Notes: generated by a model not told the origin, from the sequence alone. Counted from the stretch's first letter, positions 11,402-21,666 are shown. The stretch: 64,000 bases of DNA from Bolinopsis microptera (GCF_026151205.1 NC_087073.1:8161411-8225410), one strand, 5' to 3'. Numbers and translations are program-made.

Positions 11402-11690
11402 ATGTTATTTCCATTTTTGTCCGTTTTTGTCCATTTTTGTCCGTTTTTGTCCGTTCTATTTTTGTCCGTTTTGAAAATATAGGGTACCGAACGGACAAAA
11501 AACATGATCCCCCTATAACAGCAAAAATTGAACATTTTATTTAGCAATTTAGGTGTCCATTAATGTCCGCCTATGTCCGCCTATGTCCGTCTATGTCCGC
11601 CTATGTCCGCCTATGTCCGCCTATGTCCGTCTATGTCCGTCTATGTCCGCCTATGTCCGCCTATGTCCGCCTATGTCCGCCTATGTCCTG
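11402..11690 (+). repeat. TTTTTGTCC array and GTCCGCCTAT array
   Basis: Between 11402 and 11472 there are about six TTTTTGTCC(G/A) units; between 11558 and 11685 about twelve 10-bp units of GTCCGCCTAT or GTCCGTCTAT. They are the pyrimidine-strand counterpart of the GGAC units at the left end of the same element. Confidence 0.85.
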
Positions 11691-11757
11691 TCCTTTTTGG
11701 ATTCTATGAGACAAGCGGACATAGACGGACGTGACACCCCCCCCCCCCCCCATTATA

Positions 11758-12289
11758 TATTTTTCCACATAGTGCGATGATATTTTGTAGACATGTGTGA
11801 TGATGTGATATCATAAATTTTACTTTACTTTACTTTTAACAGTCAGGTCATTTGCACTTCGATTAATATAACAAATGTACAGGTCATTTGCTGCGGAAGA
11901 GCTACAGATTGCAGCGGAACTGGAGGTAGAAAGATTTGAAGGGAAAAAAGTGTTGTTGGAATTTGTCCGAAGTTTAGTAGCACGCTTGAGTTCTACTCGT
12001 AACATCCAAGAGTTCTGCAATGAGTGATGGTCAAGTTCCCGATTGTTGGCTCTAACATGACATGTCTTCATTTTAATTATGCTAAACTTGTTTTCTACTT
12101 CAAAGAAAGAGGAATCACTTGGTTATGCTATTACAGGTAATACAACCGTTGAAGTAATCAAATCAAATCAAAGCCAAAATCGAAAGCCAGAAGTAAAATG
12201 TCAAGAAGATCTAGGGCCAAAGATCCGGGTTGAATTTGAGGGTTCTAAATCTCCAAGAGCCATCGTCAAGTCTTTTAAATTTTAAATCA

Positions 12290-12321
<32 letters not shown>

Positions 12322-13440
12322 GTCCACAATGTGGTGGAGCAATTTCCTTGCTAGTGGAAATCTGGCCCATGCGTGTAGATTACTACATTTGATTTAACAA
12401 CTGATGAACACAGTATGACACGGTCCGCATACTGTCCTAAAGTAAGGGAGACAAAGCGATGACACAGCTGACCTTCTGGTTGTTAATATTAATGAGAACC
12501 GCGGAATTTAAATATAAGAATGGAATTGAGATTTAAACCTGTCTGACCAAACTGTTTCGGATTGAAGCCATAGTAGAGACCGAGACTGTGCTGTACATCT
12601 CTACTCATGTGGATTGAGATCTACGTCGAAAATACATTATGTAAAACGAGTGTCTCGATCACGCTACAGTATATAATGTTCATGTGAAGCTGTGGATTAT
12701 GAGATATGTGTCAGGCCCCATGTAAATGGATCTCTATGCAATCGAGATCTATACATCGTAGGAAATCGAATTGAAGATCGATAAACGATTGTGAGGTTGT
12801 AGGAAGACTTATAAGTGAATCGTGGCACGAAATGATCTAATAATTCTGTATGGAAAATACATGTCAAAACTTGCTCCAGCGCTCGATTCACAAGAAATGA
12901 TTTAAACTGGAGAAAATGCGCGCGGCGTTCCTTAAATTTACCAATCGTATTTTCTTTTCAATTAAATCGAATGTTTTACATTAAACTACTTAGAAGATTT
13001 CCATAACATTTACTAATGATTTTTACTGAATTACTCATTATGTTATTATGTGTATATTGGTTGAATTTCTAAATGTTTTACATTTAATCAATCCTTTTTG
13101 CTTTCTGTAATATTTCATTATTAAAATTACCCAATGATCTCGGGTTTTTGTTTTCATAAAGACATAATTGAAAATAATGGGTGGAATGACATGCTAGCTG
13201 AGTGAGTGCCGCCCAGTAACATTAATGTTTTATAAATAATTCTGTACTTATAACAGTTATTAACTAAACTTGTGATTTGTAGCGCAATGCGTTACTGTGC
13301 ATGGGCCGCGCCGCGCACTCAATAAGGCTTCTCACAGCTAGATCAGCGAGATGCGCTACTGTGCCGCGCCGAGCTGCGATGAATTAATGCATCGTCAGTT
13401 AAACTTGTGATATAAACCAAATGTATCAAGTTGTAACTAT
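11758..13440. other. gene-free stretch with an ATCTT microsatellite
   Basis: No supported gene. (ATCTT)n at 12291-12319 follows a weak ORF that may be the tail of an old retroelement. 13280-13400 contains a CpG-rich piece (GCAATGCGTTACTGTGC, GCCGCGCCGAGCTG) shared with 51160-51245. Confidence 0.5.
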
Positions 13441-13455
13441 ATTATACTAAAACCA

Positions 13456-13779
13456 AACGGAAGACCGGGGTTCAAACCCCGTCTGAGGCAGGCAGGCCAG
13501 GTCACCAAGCTGTGATTGGTACAGGATTTATTCTGGTAATTATGCTCGGAGGATATCAGTGACGCGATTCCCACTACAGTGTAAGCTGCAGTGTAGCTGT
13601 AATAGTCTACCGCCATTCGGAATGAGTGTGAACTTGCTTACCAGGCAATCATGATTTCCGCTTGGTACTCATCAGGTCTCCAAGAAAGCCAACAGTGTGC
13701 TGATATGCACTGTCATATGTACTTCCTAGAAGCAGCATGCACGGCCCATTTCGGACTTGCACGAGTTATAATTATTATT
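13456..13779 (+). mobile_element. SINE with tRNA T-arm/B-box head and ATT tail
   Basis: Flanked by a perfect 15-bp target duplication ATTATACTAAAACCA (13441-13455 and 13780-13794). The head holds CGGGGTTCAAACCCCG, a perfect T-arm stem-loop containing the pol III B box (GGTTCAAAC); little lies 5' of it, so the tRNA part is truncated. The body is about 290 bp of non-coding sequence and the tail is (ATT)n. The combination of pol III box, simple tail and long duplication is diagnostic of a LINE-mobilised SINE. Confidence 0.8.
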
Positions 13780-13942
13780 ATTATACTAAAACCATACTGA
13801 TTTACAAAAAACTTGAAGGGGAACAATTTTTCAAAGAAAAATGTTGTAAATTTATTTTTATTGTTTATTGACAGTCAAATAATAAAACTATAAAATTTAC
13901 AACATTGGCAGTTTTAATATTTTAAAAAAATGTGATCACAAT

Positions 13943-14284
13943 ATTGACTTGATTCACGATGTCAATCCTTCGCATCTCGCCGATCTGTGGTTGCGAGAAG
14001 CATTATTGGATGCGCGCGCGCGACCCAGTAGTGCATCGCGCTACAAAATATTGACAATTTAATTTCATGTTCCACTTCACCTAGCGGCCTCGTTCCGCTG
14101 CGCACCAGTGCGCGGCTCCCCTGTATCGTAGAAACTCAACAAAGTGAAACGACCGTGGATAAAATACTTCTACCTTGTAACGCGCTACTTCGTAGCACGT
14201 GCCATCGGGCCAACATTTCGAGAAGAAAGCGGCGCGCGCTATTTAGAAAACCGAGCAGAAATGTAGACGAGTAACATCTGTCAA
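13943..14284. mobile_element. CpG-rich palindromic MITE, copy 1
   Basis: Begins near GATTCACGATGTCAATCC and ends AACATCTGTCAAG. It shares CTTCGCATCTCGCC, GAAGCATTATT and CGCGACCCAGTAGTGCATCG with 50735-51037, and its right end with 51549 inverted. It carries many CG dinucleotides in an AT-rich neighbourhood. Non-coding. Exact ends uncertain. Confidence 0.55.
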
Positions 14285-14700
14285 GAAATGACCTGTTTTT
14301 CGTCCTTTTTACACTCTTGCAATGCACAGGAGGCCCACATACAGCTCGACGTAATCGTGCTACACGGTGAATTTGCATTGCATTATTCATACTTAGAGGC
14401 AACTTTTGGTACCAAATTTATCAAAATCAGAGACAAATTCTGTGCTCGCGCTTGTCACTTATTACACTGACTATTAGATTAGATTCTACCGATTGACAAT
14501 GTCAATAGTATGTTCTGAAACTGTTCATCCATAATACATTAGAAAAAATAAGTAAATGTAGACAAATCTCTTTTATTAATTTATTATTATTATCTAACTT
14601 TAAAACAATCTCGAAATAGTAAAGAAACATCTTAAGAGACTGATAAGTGCCCAAAAAAACATAACAGTTCTCTGAAAAATAAAGGTTAATTATGAGGTAA
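14285..14700. other. gene-free stretch
   Basis: AT-rich, short overlapping ORFs only; nothing supported. The LINE coding frame to the right is open from about 14758 but has no ATG before 14864. Confidence 0.4.
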
Positions 14701-14863
14701 ATAGTTTTCTCCACAAAACTCTGTTAGAGGCAGTAGCTCTAAGATCATAATATAAAGATCATTAATATCACGTAATGGTAGGTTTCTTTTATTCAAATCA
14801 TTTATAATAAACTTTAAGAGATTACTTTGGTGTCGACCAACTTTTATTAAGGATAAGAATTTT

Positions 14864-17596
14864 ATGCGACTTCCACGTGGAAAGGCTGGCAAAGACTTCA
14901 TCTTTGAGCTAACCAGACTGTTCACTATGTTCACCCCAGACTCAGTGTGGGAGAAGGTTTCACTTTCCCTTGTACAGATATTTATCCCTCTGATCCTCCA
15001 GAAACCATCAGCAAGATCCAAAGCTCGTGAGAACAACAAATATCTGATCTCAAGGCTTCAGAAATGGGATACCGGAAACATAGAGGAACTCTTAAACGAA
15101 TGTAAAGTGATACAGAGCCGCCTTCAGAAGATAAACGTCACTAAAGAGTTCAATGAAAAGAAAGCTTTCTGCCGGAGAATGCTTCAGGGTAAAGTAAAGG
15201 AAGCCACACGACTAATAGACAATGAGAAGAGAACTGGGATTCTTCCTATAGATGACGACACAATCAGACAGCTGCGGGACAAACACCCACCTGCAACAAA
15301 GCGTAAGGGGCCAGAAAAACTGCCAACAATCGATATCCAACCTGTATTGTTTGAAGAAATCGATGGTGAAGCTATAAAAGCTGCAGCCAAGAACACCCAT
15401 GGTTCAGGAGGCCCTACCCTCATAGATGCTGATGGTTGGAAACATATATTATGCTCAAAGAGCTATGGAAAATCCAATGATATCCTAGCTCATGCCATAG
15501 CCGATGTCACCAAAAGATTATGCACAGAAACTATCGATCCATCCATACTCAGAGACCTTCTTGCAAGTAGATTGATTCCTTTGGACAAGCGACCAGGAGT
15601 CAGACCCATCGGAATCGGTGAAGTTTTGCGACGTATCATGACAAAAACCGTAACAAAAACCATCAAAGAACACATAAAGGAAGCAAGTGGGTCTCTTCAA
15701 ACCTGTAGTGGCATTGAGTCAGGCATAGAGGCTGCAGTTCACTCAATGGCCGAGAACTTTGCCAACGACAACAGCCAAGGCCTTCTCCTAGTTGATGCAT
15801 CAAATGCATTCAATAGTTTACACCGAGAGCAGGCCCTTGATACTGTTGCAACAACTTGCCCTGTGTTTCACCAATTCCTTAAAAACACCTATCAAACAAG
15901 GACAAAACTCTACATTTCGGGGTCAAAGTCAGGGGAGTTCATCTGGGGCGAAGAAGGAAACACTCAAGGAGACGTTGCAGCAATGCAATTTTACTCCATA
16001 GCCACTAGACCTATAATAGATGATCTCAGAGCTTATGCAGAAGCAACCATGGTGTGGTACGCCGATGACAGCTCTGCATGTGGAAGCCTCATCCAACTTC
16101 TTCAGTGGTGGAATAGACTTTGTGACATCGGTCCGGGATATGGGTATTATCCCAACGCTAAAAAGACCATTCTAATTGTCAAGAATCCTAAAGACCAGGC
16201 TGTAGCAGAGACACTATTTGGGCATCTTGGAGTTAAGATCACGACATCTGGAGAACGTCACCTTGGTGCAGTGGTAGGATCAAAGAAATACAGGGAAGAT
16301 TACATCAAAGAAAAAGTTGAGAAATGGATAACAGATATTGAACAACTTGCTGATATCGCTTCTGAAGAACCACAGCTGGCTTATTCAGCCTTCACCAAAG
16401 GAATATGCCACCGATGGAGGTTCTTCATGAGAACAATACCTGACATTGCAGAGTACTTTGCCCCACTGGAGAGCAAGATCATGCATGTGCTCATTCCAGC
16501 CCTCCTCGGTCGTCCAGTCAACCAGCACGAGAGAGATATCCTCGAACTTCCTGTTCGTTGTGGCGGGCTAGGCATCATCAATCCTGTCAGAATAACATCC
16601 CGTGAATATGCTTACTCAGTAGCGGTAACTAAAGACCACGTGAGTTTGATCAACCAACAAGACCCGGATATCACCAAGCTGGACATGGGCAAGATAAAAG
16701 AAAAGAAAGAAGAACTGAGGAAACAGAAAGAGGAGTTTCTCTCTCAAAGGTTCAAGGTGCTCCACAAAGAATCAGATCATCAACTAAAGAACCACTTAGA
16801 CCAAGCAAGAGAGAAGGGAGCCTCAACATGGCTTTCGACACTACCACTGAAAGACCTCAACTATGTTCTGAACAGGCAGGAGTTCCAAGACAGCATACGC
16901 TTAAGGTATGGTTGGAAGATCCAAGGAGTGCCCTCTAAATGTGCTTGTGGAAATGTTAACAGTATCTACCACGCCCTTGACTGTAAACTAGGCGGATACG
17001 TTAGCATGCGCCACAACGCTATTAGAGATACTGCTGCTTTCTTCCTCCGAGAAGCAAAGTGTAAAGATGTAAGGATAGAACCAGCACTCCTGACAGTCCA
17101 ACCAAGCTCCTTCTCAAGAAAGACCAACACCCAGGATGAAGCCCGTCTTGATGTTGCAGCTGTCGGATTGTATGCACCCTTTGAAAGAACATTCTTTGAC
17201 ATTAGGGTCACACATCCTAACTGTGACACAAACACATTTAAGACGCTAGATAAGATCTATAAAGATCACGAGAAAGAAAAGAAAGATTTGTATGAAGAGA
17301 GAGTACTTCAGTCAGAGAAAGGATCCTTTGTCCCTCTAGTCTTCACAACCTCTGGAGGTATGGGACCCCTATGCACTGTATTTGTAGATCGTGTCTCTGA
17401 GATGATAGCTGACCATAAAAAAGAAGCCAAGAGCCAAGTCAAAAATCATATCAGAACACGATTCAGATTTGATCTGTTAAGAAGTACACTCATTGCACTA
17501 AGAGGAATCAGAGGAAGATCAACGGCCCAGCATCTTGAACTGCATGACATCTCCTTCAACCTCATCCCCCAGAAGACGAGCTTTGAGGTCTCCTAG
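14864..17596 (+). CDS. Retrotransposon polyprotein: reverse transcriptase plus endonuclease-like C-terminus
   Basis: 910 aa from the ATG. The frame is open for about 35 more codons upstream and may have continued there. Residues 230-440 are RT: IPLDKRPGVRPIGIG, LLLVDASNAFNSLH (D311), GNTQGD (367-370) and VWYADDSS (YADD 399-402). Residues 693-707 form a CxCx7Hx3C finger, followed by GGYVSMRHNAIRD, IEPALL (E739), RLDVAAVG (D763) and FFDIRVTHP (D779), a layout typical of the restriction-like endonuclease end of early-branching (R2/NeSL-type) non-LTR elements; clade uncertain. No upstream APE endonuclease is seen. Base composition is less AT-rich than the flanks. The frame is intact, so possibly a recent copy lacking its 5' end. 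Confidence 0.85.
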   Translation: MRLPRGKAGKDFIFELTRLFTMFTPDSVWEKVSLSLVQIFIPLILQKPSARSKARENNKYLISRLQKWDTGNIEELLNECKVIQSRLQKINVTKEFNEKKAFCRRMLQGKVKEATRLIDNEKRTGILPIDDDTIRQLRDKHPPATKRKGPEKLPTIDIQPVLFEEIDGEAIKAAAKNTHGSGGPTLIDADGWKHILCSKSYGKSNDILAHAIADVTKRLCTETIDPSILRDLLASRLIPLDKRPGVRPIGIGEVLRRIMTKTVTKTIKEHIKEASGSLQTCSGIESGIEAAVHSMAENFANDNSQGLLLVDASNAFNSLHREQALDTVATTCPVFHQFLKNTYQTRTKLYISGSKSGEFIWGEEGNTQGDVAAMQFYSIATRPIIDDLRAYAEATMVWYADDSSACGSLIQLLQWWNRLCDIGPGYGYYPNAKKTILIVKNPKDQAVAETLFGHLGVKITTSGERHLGAVVGSKKYREDYIKEKVEKWITDIEQLADIASEEPQLAYSAFTKGICHRWRFFMRTIPDIAEYFAPLESKIMHVLIPALLGRPVNQHERDILELPVRCGGLGIINPVRITSREYAYSVAVTKDHVSLINQQDPDITKLDMGKIKEKKEELRKQKEEFLSQRFKVLHKESDHQLKNHLDQAREKGASTWLSTLPLKDLNYVLNRQEFQDSIRLRYGWKIQGVPSKCACGNVNSIYHALDCKLGGYVSMRHNAIRDTAAFFLREAKCKDVRIEPALLTVQPSSFSRKTNTQDEARLDVAAVGLYAPFERTFFDIRVTHPNCDTNTFKTLDKIYKDHEKEKKDLYEERVLQSEKGSFVPLVFTTSGGMGPLCTVFVDRVSEMIADHKKEAKSQVKNHIRTRFRFDLLRSTLIALRGIRGRSTAQHLELHDISFNLIPQKTSFEVS

Positions 17597-17671
17597 ATTT
17601 TTTTAATGTAAATTTTGATATTTTACTGTACTATTTTATGTTGTATATAATTTTACGGACGAAATGATCCC

Positions 17672-17784
17672 AGGGGGGACTCCCAACCCACCGCTTCGGC
17701 GGGTAGTTGACGCACCTTTCACAAGCAAGAGCCACTTTGGTCTACTTGCTGTGAGGTGTCTCAGCTACATGGGTTGGGGGTCCC

Positions 17785-17787
<3 letters not shown>
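17672..17787 (+). ncRNA. multibranched RNA structure in LINE 3' tail, copy 1
   Basis: A closing stem pairs GGGGGGACTCCCAACCCA with TGGGTTGGGGGTCCCCCC. Inside it are hairpin ACCCACCG-CTT-CGGCGGGT and a longer hairpin CACCT..CA..AAGCAAG pairing with CTTGCTGTGAGGTG. Copy 2 at 59977-60085 keeps the small hairpin with a pair-restoring change (GGTGGGT). It ends in a T-run. The likely role is the signal recognised by the element's own RT, as the 3' UTR is in R2; a stand-alone pol III RNA is the alternative. Confidence 0.55.
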
Positions 17788-17821
<34 letters not shown>

Positions 17822-17825
<4 letters not shown>

Positions 17826-17846
17826 TAGTAGTGTTGAAAGTATTAA
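17822..17846 (-). other. partial 42-nt tag, copy E
   Basis: TATATAGTAGTGTTGAAAG followed by TATTAA (plus strand) matches about 25 nt of the tag. It follows directly on the T-run that ends the LINE and lacks the TTTGAG end. Confidence 0.45.
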
Positions 17847-18039
17847 TATAAAATATGTATTGATTGATTAAATTAGATTAGATTAGATTAAGAATAATGA
17901 CATAAACATCATCACTAGTTTTAAACATTCTTTCTGATTTCCTCATTATCACAACTGTGAACATTTCACAGCCTTCGTCATTAAAAAAATAATGAATAAT
18001 TGGTAATAAATTTAACTTTTGTTTTACTTTTATTAAGCT

Positions 18040-18293
18040 CATATCCAAATAAGCTGATTAAGCTGATTGCCACAAGATACCACAAGAGACTCGCTGAAAA
18101 ACTATCCCAGAAGAGAGGAGAAGACTATGCGGCTATTATGTGTTACATGCGCACCAGGATTAGATTCTCAATCCTCAGGAGCACCCTGATAGCGGTCAGG
18201 GGTGAGAGAGGGAGACGGCAATCGTATACATTGCCAGTCAGTGTAACTTCGTTTAACTTGATACCTGCCACCATGGACTATGAATGTTTCTAG
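18040..18293 (+). pseudogene. C-terminal fragment of a related RLE-type LINE
   Basis: Encodes MRTRIRFSILRSTLIAVRG and VSVTSFNLIP, paralleling IRTRFRFDLLRSTLIALRG and HDISFNLIP at the end of the element at 14864-17596 (about 70% identical over the best stretch). No upstream RT. Confidence 0.7.
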
Positions 18294-18458
18294 ACACTAT
18301 CCTTTTGATATTGAGATATTGGTATTTCAGATCACGTGTACATCGTTCCTTTTTTTACGACACAGTAATTTATTGACACTCACAGCTATAATTTTAATAA
18401 TTGAATCAGTATTTTTATCTGTGATCTGCGAATGCATCACATGAATCAGTTTTTTAAT

Positions 18459-18594
18459 CTATTAACTTATTACACATTTGTGCTCTGCTTTAGCATCACT
18501 TGACTATTTAAAAAAAATTGTTTGTTCAGGCCATGACCTTATAGTCAGCCAATTGGCCATTGCTATATTATGTGTATATTGTTTGAATATTCTT
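18459..18594. repeat. short interspersed element, inverted copy 2
   Basis: Reverse complement of 9252-9393 with a small deletion. Shared blocks include TTACACATTTGTGCTCTGCT, AGCATCACTTGACTATTTAA and ATGTGTATATTGTTTGAATA. Short pieces of the last block also occur near 13052 and 58414. Confidence 0.75.
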
Positions 18595-19151
18595 TTAATA
18601 AGCTGATTATTTTTATCATACTAGAAGACATTTGGGAATATTTCTTGGATTGGTTGGCACTTGGGAACGGGAGAGTCAAAACCACTAATATTTCCTTCAA
18701 ATTTCACTGTATTGTGACAGTATTTTCATTAATACATATCCTCAATGGCCACTCTGATACTTGGCTTTCCTGGCTTAGGTTTTTGTCTTCGCCGGTAGCT
18801 TCTCGAATCAACGTTACCGTTTTAGACTGGATATAATTGTATAAAGTTAGCTGATTATTGCAATAAACAAGATTTAGCATTAAATATCACGACAGCCTAT
18901 TCATACTATTCATGCAGAGTTGGTGAAAAAATTTGGCCGAAGTCAAACTACCAGGCAAAACTTTCCCATTTTGACTCTCTCTATCCGACTTAAAAGCTCC
19001 AAAAGTTATCCATTCTGTGCAGCTCCCAGAGCTGATTTGATACATATTTAGTTGATTGATTATAATTATTGATTGGTATTTGATAAGTTTCCAATTGTGT
19101 ATTTCCAGCAATTTCTTTTTATAACTAGTAAAGGTAATAATTTATTTTCAG
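18595..19151. other. gene-free stretch before LIN52
   Basis: No supported coding sequence; the LIN52 promoter or outron would be expected here. Ends in the acceptor TTTATTTTCAG at 19141-19151. Confidence 0.4.
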
Positions 19152-19157
19152 GAAGCT

Positions 19158-19439
19158 ATGTCAAACTTACGAAGTACTGAGTCACTTGACAGATCATCAC
19201 CAGAGCTCTGGTCAGACTGTGGTCCACCCTTACCTTTACACAACTCAACTATAAGTTCATGGGAAGCTGATATCGATAGAGAGGATATTGACATGCTGCA
19301 GGAATTGGCAAGTTTGACCTCAGGCCAGTTAAAAGAGAAAATTGACACTCTTTTGAAAATGAGCTATCAGCTTGGTGTACAAGAAACATATGAAATGACC
19401 AGGGGAAAATTTCTAAATGTGTTGCCAAAAGAACTTTGA
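19158..19439 (+). CDS. LIN52: LIN52 homologue, MuvB/DREAM core subunit
   Basis: 93 aa, single exon (human 116 aa). The N-terminus reads LRSTESLDRSSPELW: an LxSxE motif that in vertebrates docks the p107/p130 pocket protein, and RSSPE, the site phosphorylated by DYRK1A (here S14). The conserved core is DREDIDMLQELASLTSGQL, YQLGVQETYEMTRGKFLNVL. LIN52 works in the nucleus with LIN9, LIN37, LIN54 and RBBP4 to repress or activate cell-cycle genes. An acceptor AG ends 6 nt before the ATG (19150-19151), so the mRNA is spliced, in cis or trans, almost at its start codon. The human N-terminal extension before the LxSxE motif is absent. Confidence 0.93.
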   Translation: MSNLRSTESLDRSSPELWSDCGPPLPLHNSTISSWEADIDREDIDMLQELASLTSGQLKEKIDTLLKMSYQLGVQETYEMTRGKFLNVLPKEL

Positions 19440-19961
19440 TCATTATAAAGCTATCTGACTAAAAGTAAGTCAGAATTGTCTAAAATGTGTTTCAGAATTT
19501 GATCTTGAGTGAGAAAAGCAGTGGCAGTTCATTGAATAGGGAAAATGATAACATTATTGTTAATGCTGCGTGTTAAATATTATGAAGCATTTAACATAAT
19601 CACTAATTGACCCTGGAGATGGATAATGGGAATTCAATTTTTGGTTTTATACATTGGAGTGTGATTTGACTGATTTCTGCTTAATATTGCAAACTCTAAA
19701 CCAGCGATCCCTTCTTTCTGAAGAGAATGTTTGCATTTAAAGATCATCTTAATTGTATAATACGCAATACCAAAGTAAGTGTAACATTTCATCTAAATAA
19801 GTCGTTTAATTGCTTTTCACTCAAAAAGTTGTTCATTTTTCTAATGAATGTCAGAACATAAAGTTTTCAAAAATATTCTAAACTTTCTTATTTGAAATCA
19901 TTTTAGAGCAATTTTTACTGTAATCTAGCTAAAGTCACCCAGGCAGAATCAGAAAAATGTA
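19440..19961. other. gene-free spacer between LIN52 and the TM2 gene
   Basis: AT-rich, no supported feature except the presumed start signals of the downstream gene (CACCCAG 15 to 30 nt before its ATG). Confidence 0.4.
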
Positions 19962-21666
19962 ATGCAAATCAATGTGATTCACAGAAGCAGGTTTATCTAT
20001 GTGGTACTGTGTGTAACCTTGGGATGGTCAGGAGCTCACCATTTTTACTTAAAACGCAATTTATTCGGAGTTATATATCTTCTATCCTTTGGGCTGTTTG
20101 GCATAGGTTGGCTTTATGATCTATTTAGGATAAACAGTCTCCTTCTTGATTATGAGCTCAACTTCAGAGGGTAAGCTGATGTTATTGCATTGTTAACTTA
20201 CTGATTAATTCAAATAACGTTTGGTATTATGTTTTGTATATTTACTTTTGGTATTCATAATTAGACTGGCATGCCTATTATAAGTGTCCAATCAAGACTA
20301 AGAGGGATATGTATCTGATTCAAGTTGACCATAGAACGATATCTTCAGCTCAATCATATTACGATCTGTCACTTCAGGCAGGCCTTACTCAGACATGATG
20401 ACATGAAGCTGCTGACTTGGTGTTTAGGATTCACTGGTCTACAACATTTCATATTGAAGCGTTATGCTTGTGGTTTTTACTTTTTATTTACCTTCGGTGG
20501 ACTGGGAGTTGGCTGGCTAATGGACTTGTTCAGGATACACCTTCTAACAGAGAGTTACAACCTAAAGGTCGGTAAAGTTTAGATTTGTATTTGTTTAAAG
20601 AACTAAACTCCTTCAGAGTTTGTATCCAGTTATTATGTCAGCATCATTGACAGCACGATCAAAGCCTTTCCCACTGATCTTATATATTTCAGGGATATCA
20701 AAGGATGTCACGCATCACTGACCATCAGCTTACTGATGCGTACATATACTGCCTACCCTTTGGGTTCCTAGGGCTTCACCACTTCTACTTATCACGTCCA
20801 AAGTGGGGCATATTCTACCTAATGACACTGGGAAATTTTGGTGTAGGTTGGATCACAGATATTTTTAGACTAAAAGGTCTAGTTCAAAACAGTAATGAAC
20901 GCCCTAAATGGTCGCTGATTGATGCTTTTGTACTTTGGTTTCCATTGGGATTCTTTGGGGCCCATTGGTGGTACCTGAATCAGAGACCCCGTGCTATTGC
21001 ATATGCCTTTACTTTGGGGTGAGATTTAACTTCTTATATCATGTATTATAGTTTAACAGTTTCATTCCACAATTTTTCGGTTGTTTCATCTAATTTTTCT
21101 TTGACATTTATTTCAAATTCTAACTTTTTTATCCCGTTTTTTACACCTCGGTTTTCAGCTATCTCGGAATTGGCTGGCTGATCGACATCAGAAGAATTCC
21201 TGTTCATGTGCGCTCGCTCAACAGAAAGTGCATGTTAGCTGGGATAATTCATGCTGAAGATGCGGAATCTCTTCAAGTAAGATAATTTTTAAAGACCGAT
21301 CTATCTAAGTTTCAATCAGTTTCGAGCTGTATAATAATAAACTGGAGATGACACAGATTATCTTATGCTGCACATTATTGCACACAGTTATTTCTATAGT
21401 AAAAATAACGTGCTTTTCAGTGGGACGATAGTGACTTCAGCTCTGTGTTACTGCCTAATGATGGAGGAGGTTTGCTCAAAGTGTCTAAGAACAAAGTCCA
21501 CTTGTCTCGGATGACCTCGCGTACTGTTTGCTTGGAGTGCAGCGCGCCAGGAGTCTGTGTAATGCCATGTACTCACTTCTCGCTGTGTGTAGACTGTGTC
21601 CAGTCCAGTGAGCACTGCCCCCGCTGTATTACTCCAATCAATGGTTGGGCCACTGTTGATATCTGA
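19962..21666 (+). CDS. four TM2 units plus C-terminal RING-like finger, 5 exons
   Basis: Exons 19962-20170, 20378-20567, 20693-21018, 21159-21276 and 21421-21666; all introns GT-AG with matching phases; 362 aa. Each TM2 unit is two membrane helices around a GxxGxHxFYL...GxGWxxDxFR signature: GWSGAHHFYLKR/GIGWLYDLFR, GFTGLQHFILKR/GVGWLMDLFR, GFLGLHHFYLSR/GVGWITDIFR, and GFFGAHWWYLNQ/GIGWLIDIRR. So up to eight helices are predicted. The last exon has CLECSAPGVCVMPCTHFSLC and CVDCVQSSEHCPRC, a C3HC4-like RING typical of E3 ubiquitin ligases. TM2 proteins usually carry one unit. Inference: a membrane-anchored ubiquitin ligase or adaptor. Two separate genes are unlikely because phases join across every intron. 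Confidence 0.8.

Larger units (their letters stand above)
9713..11751. mobile_element. 2.04-kb terminal-inverted-repeat element filled with minisatellites
   Basis: Left end G-run-TGTCATGTCCGTC, right end GACGGACGTGACA-C-run: inverted termini. ATTATA abuts both ends (9707-9712 and 11752-11757), a likely 6-bp target duplication. Both ends also carry the same direct module TGTCCTTTTTGGATTCTATG followed by AGACAA (about 9749-9774 and 11689-11714). No protein: the long ORFs are simple-repeat translations. Best read as a ~100-bp MITE whose interior has expanded into tandem arrays. Confidence 0.7.
14758..17822 (+). mobile_element. RLE-type LINE with structured 3' tail
   Basis: Coding region 14864-17596, short AT-rich 3' UTR, structured tail 17672-17787, T-run of about 35 and then a fragment of the 42-nt tag. 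A C-terminal fragment of a relative lies downstream (18040-18293). The 5' end is not defined; the element is probably 5' truncated. Confidence 0.65.

Noticed and set aside
11040-11498. 152-aa ORF on the minus strand rich in Ser and Leu
   Set aside because: Direct translation of the polypurine repeat; no start context, no domain, pure low complexity.
13456-13500. Possible tRNA gene
   Set aside because: Only the T-arm/B box is present; no acceptor, D or anticodon arms. Flanking duplication shows it is a SINE.
14686-15039. 117-aa ORF on the minus strand
   Set aside because: Antisense shadow of the N-terminus of the RLE-type RT protein.
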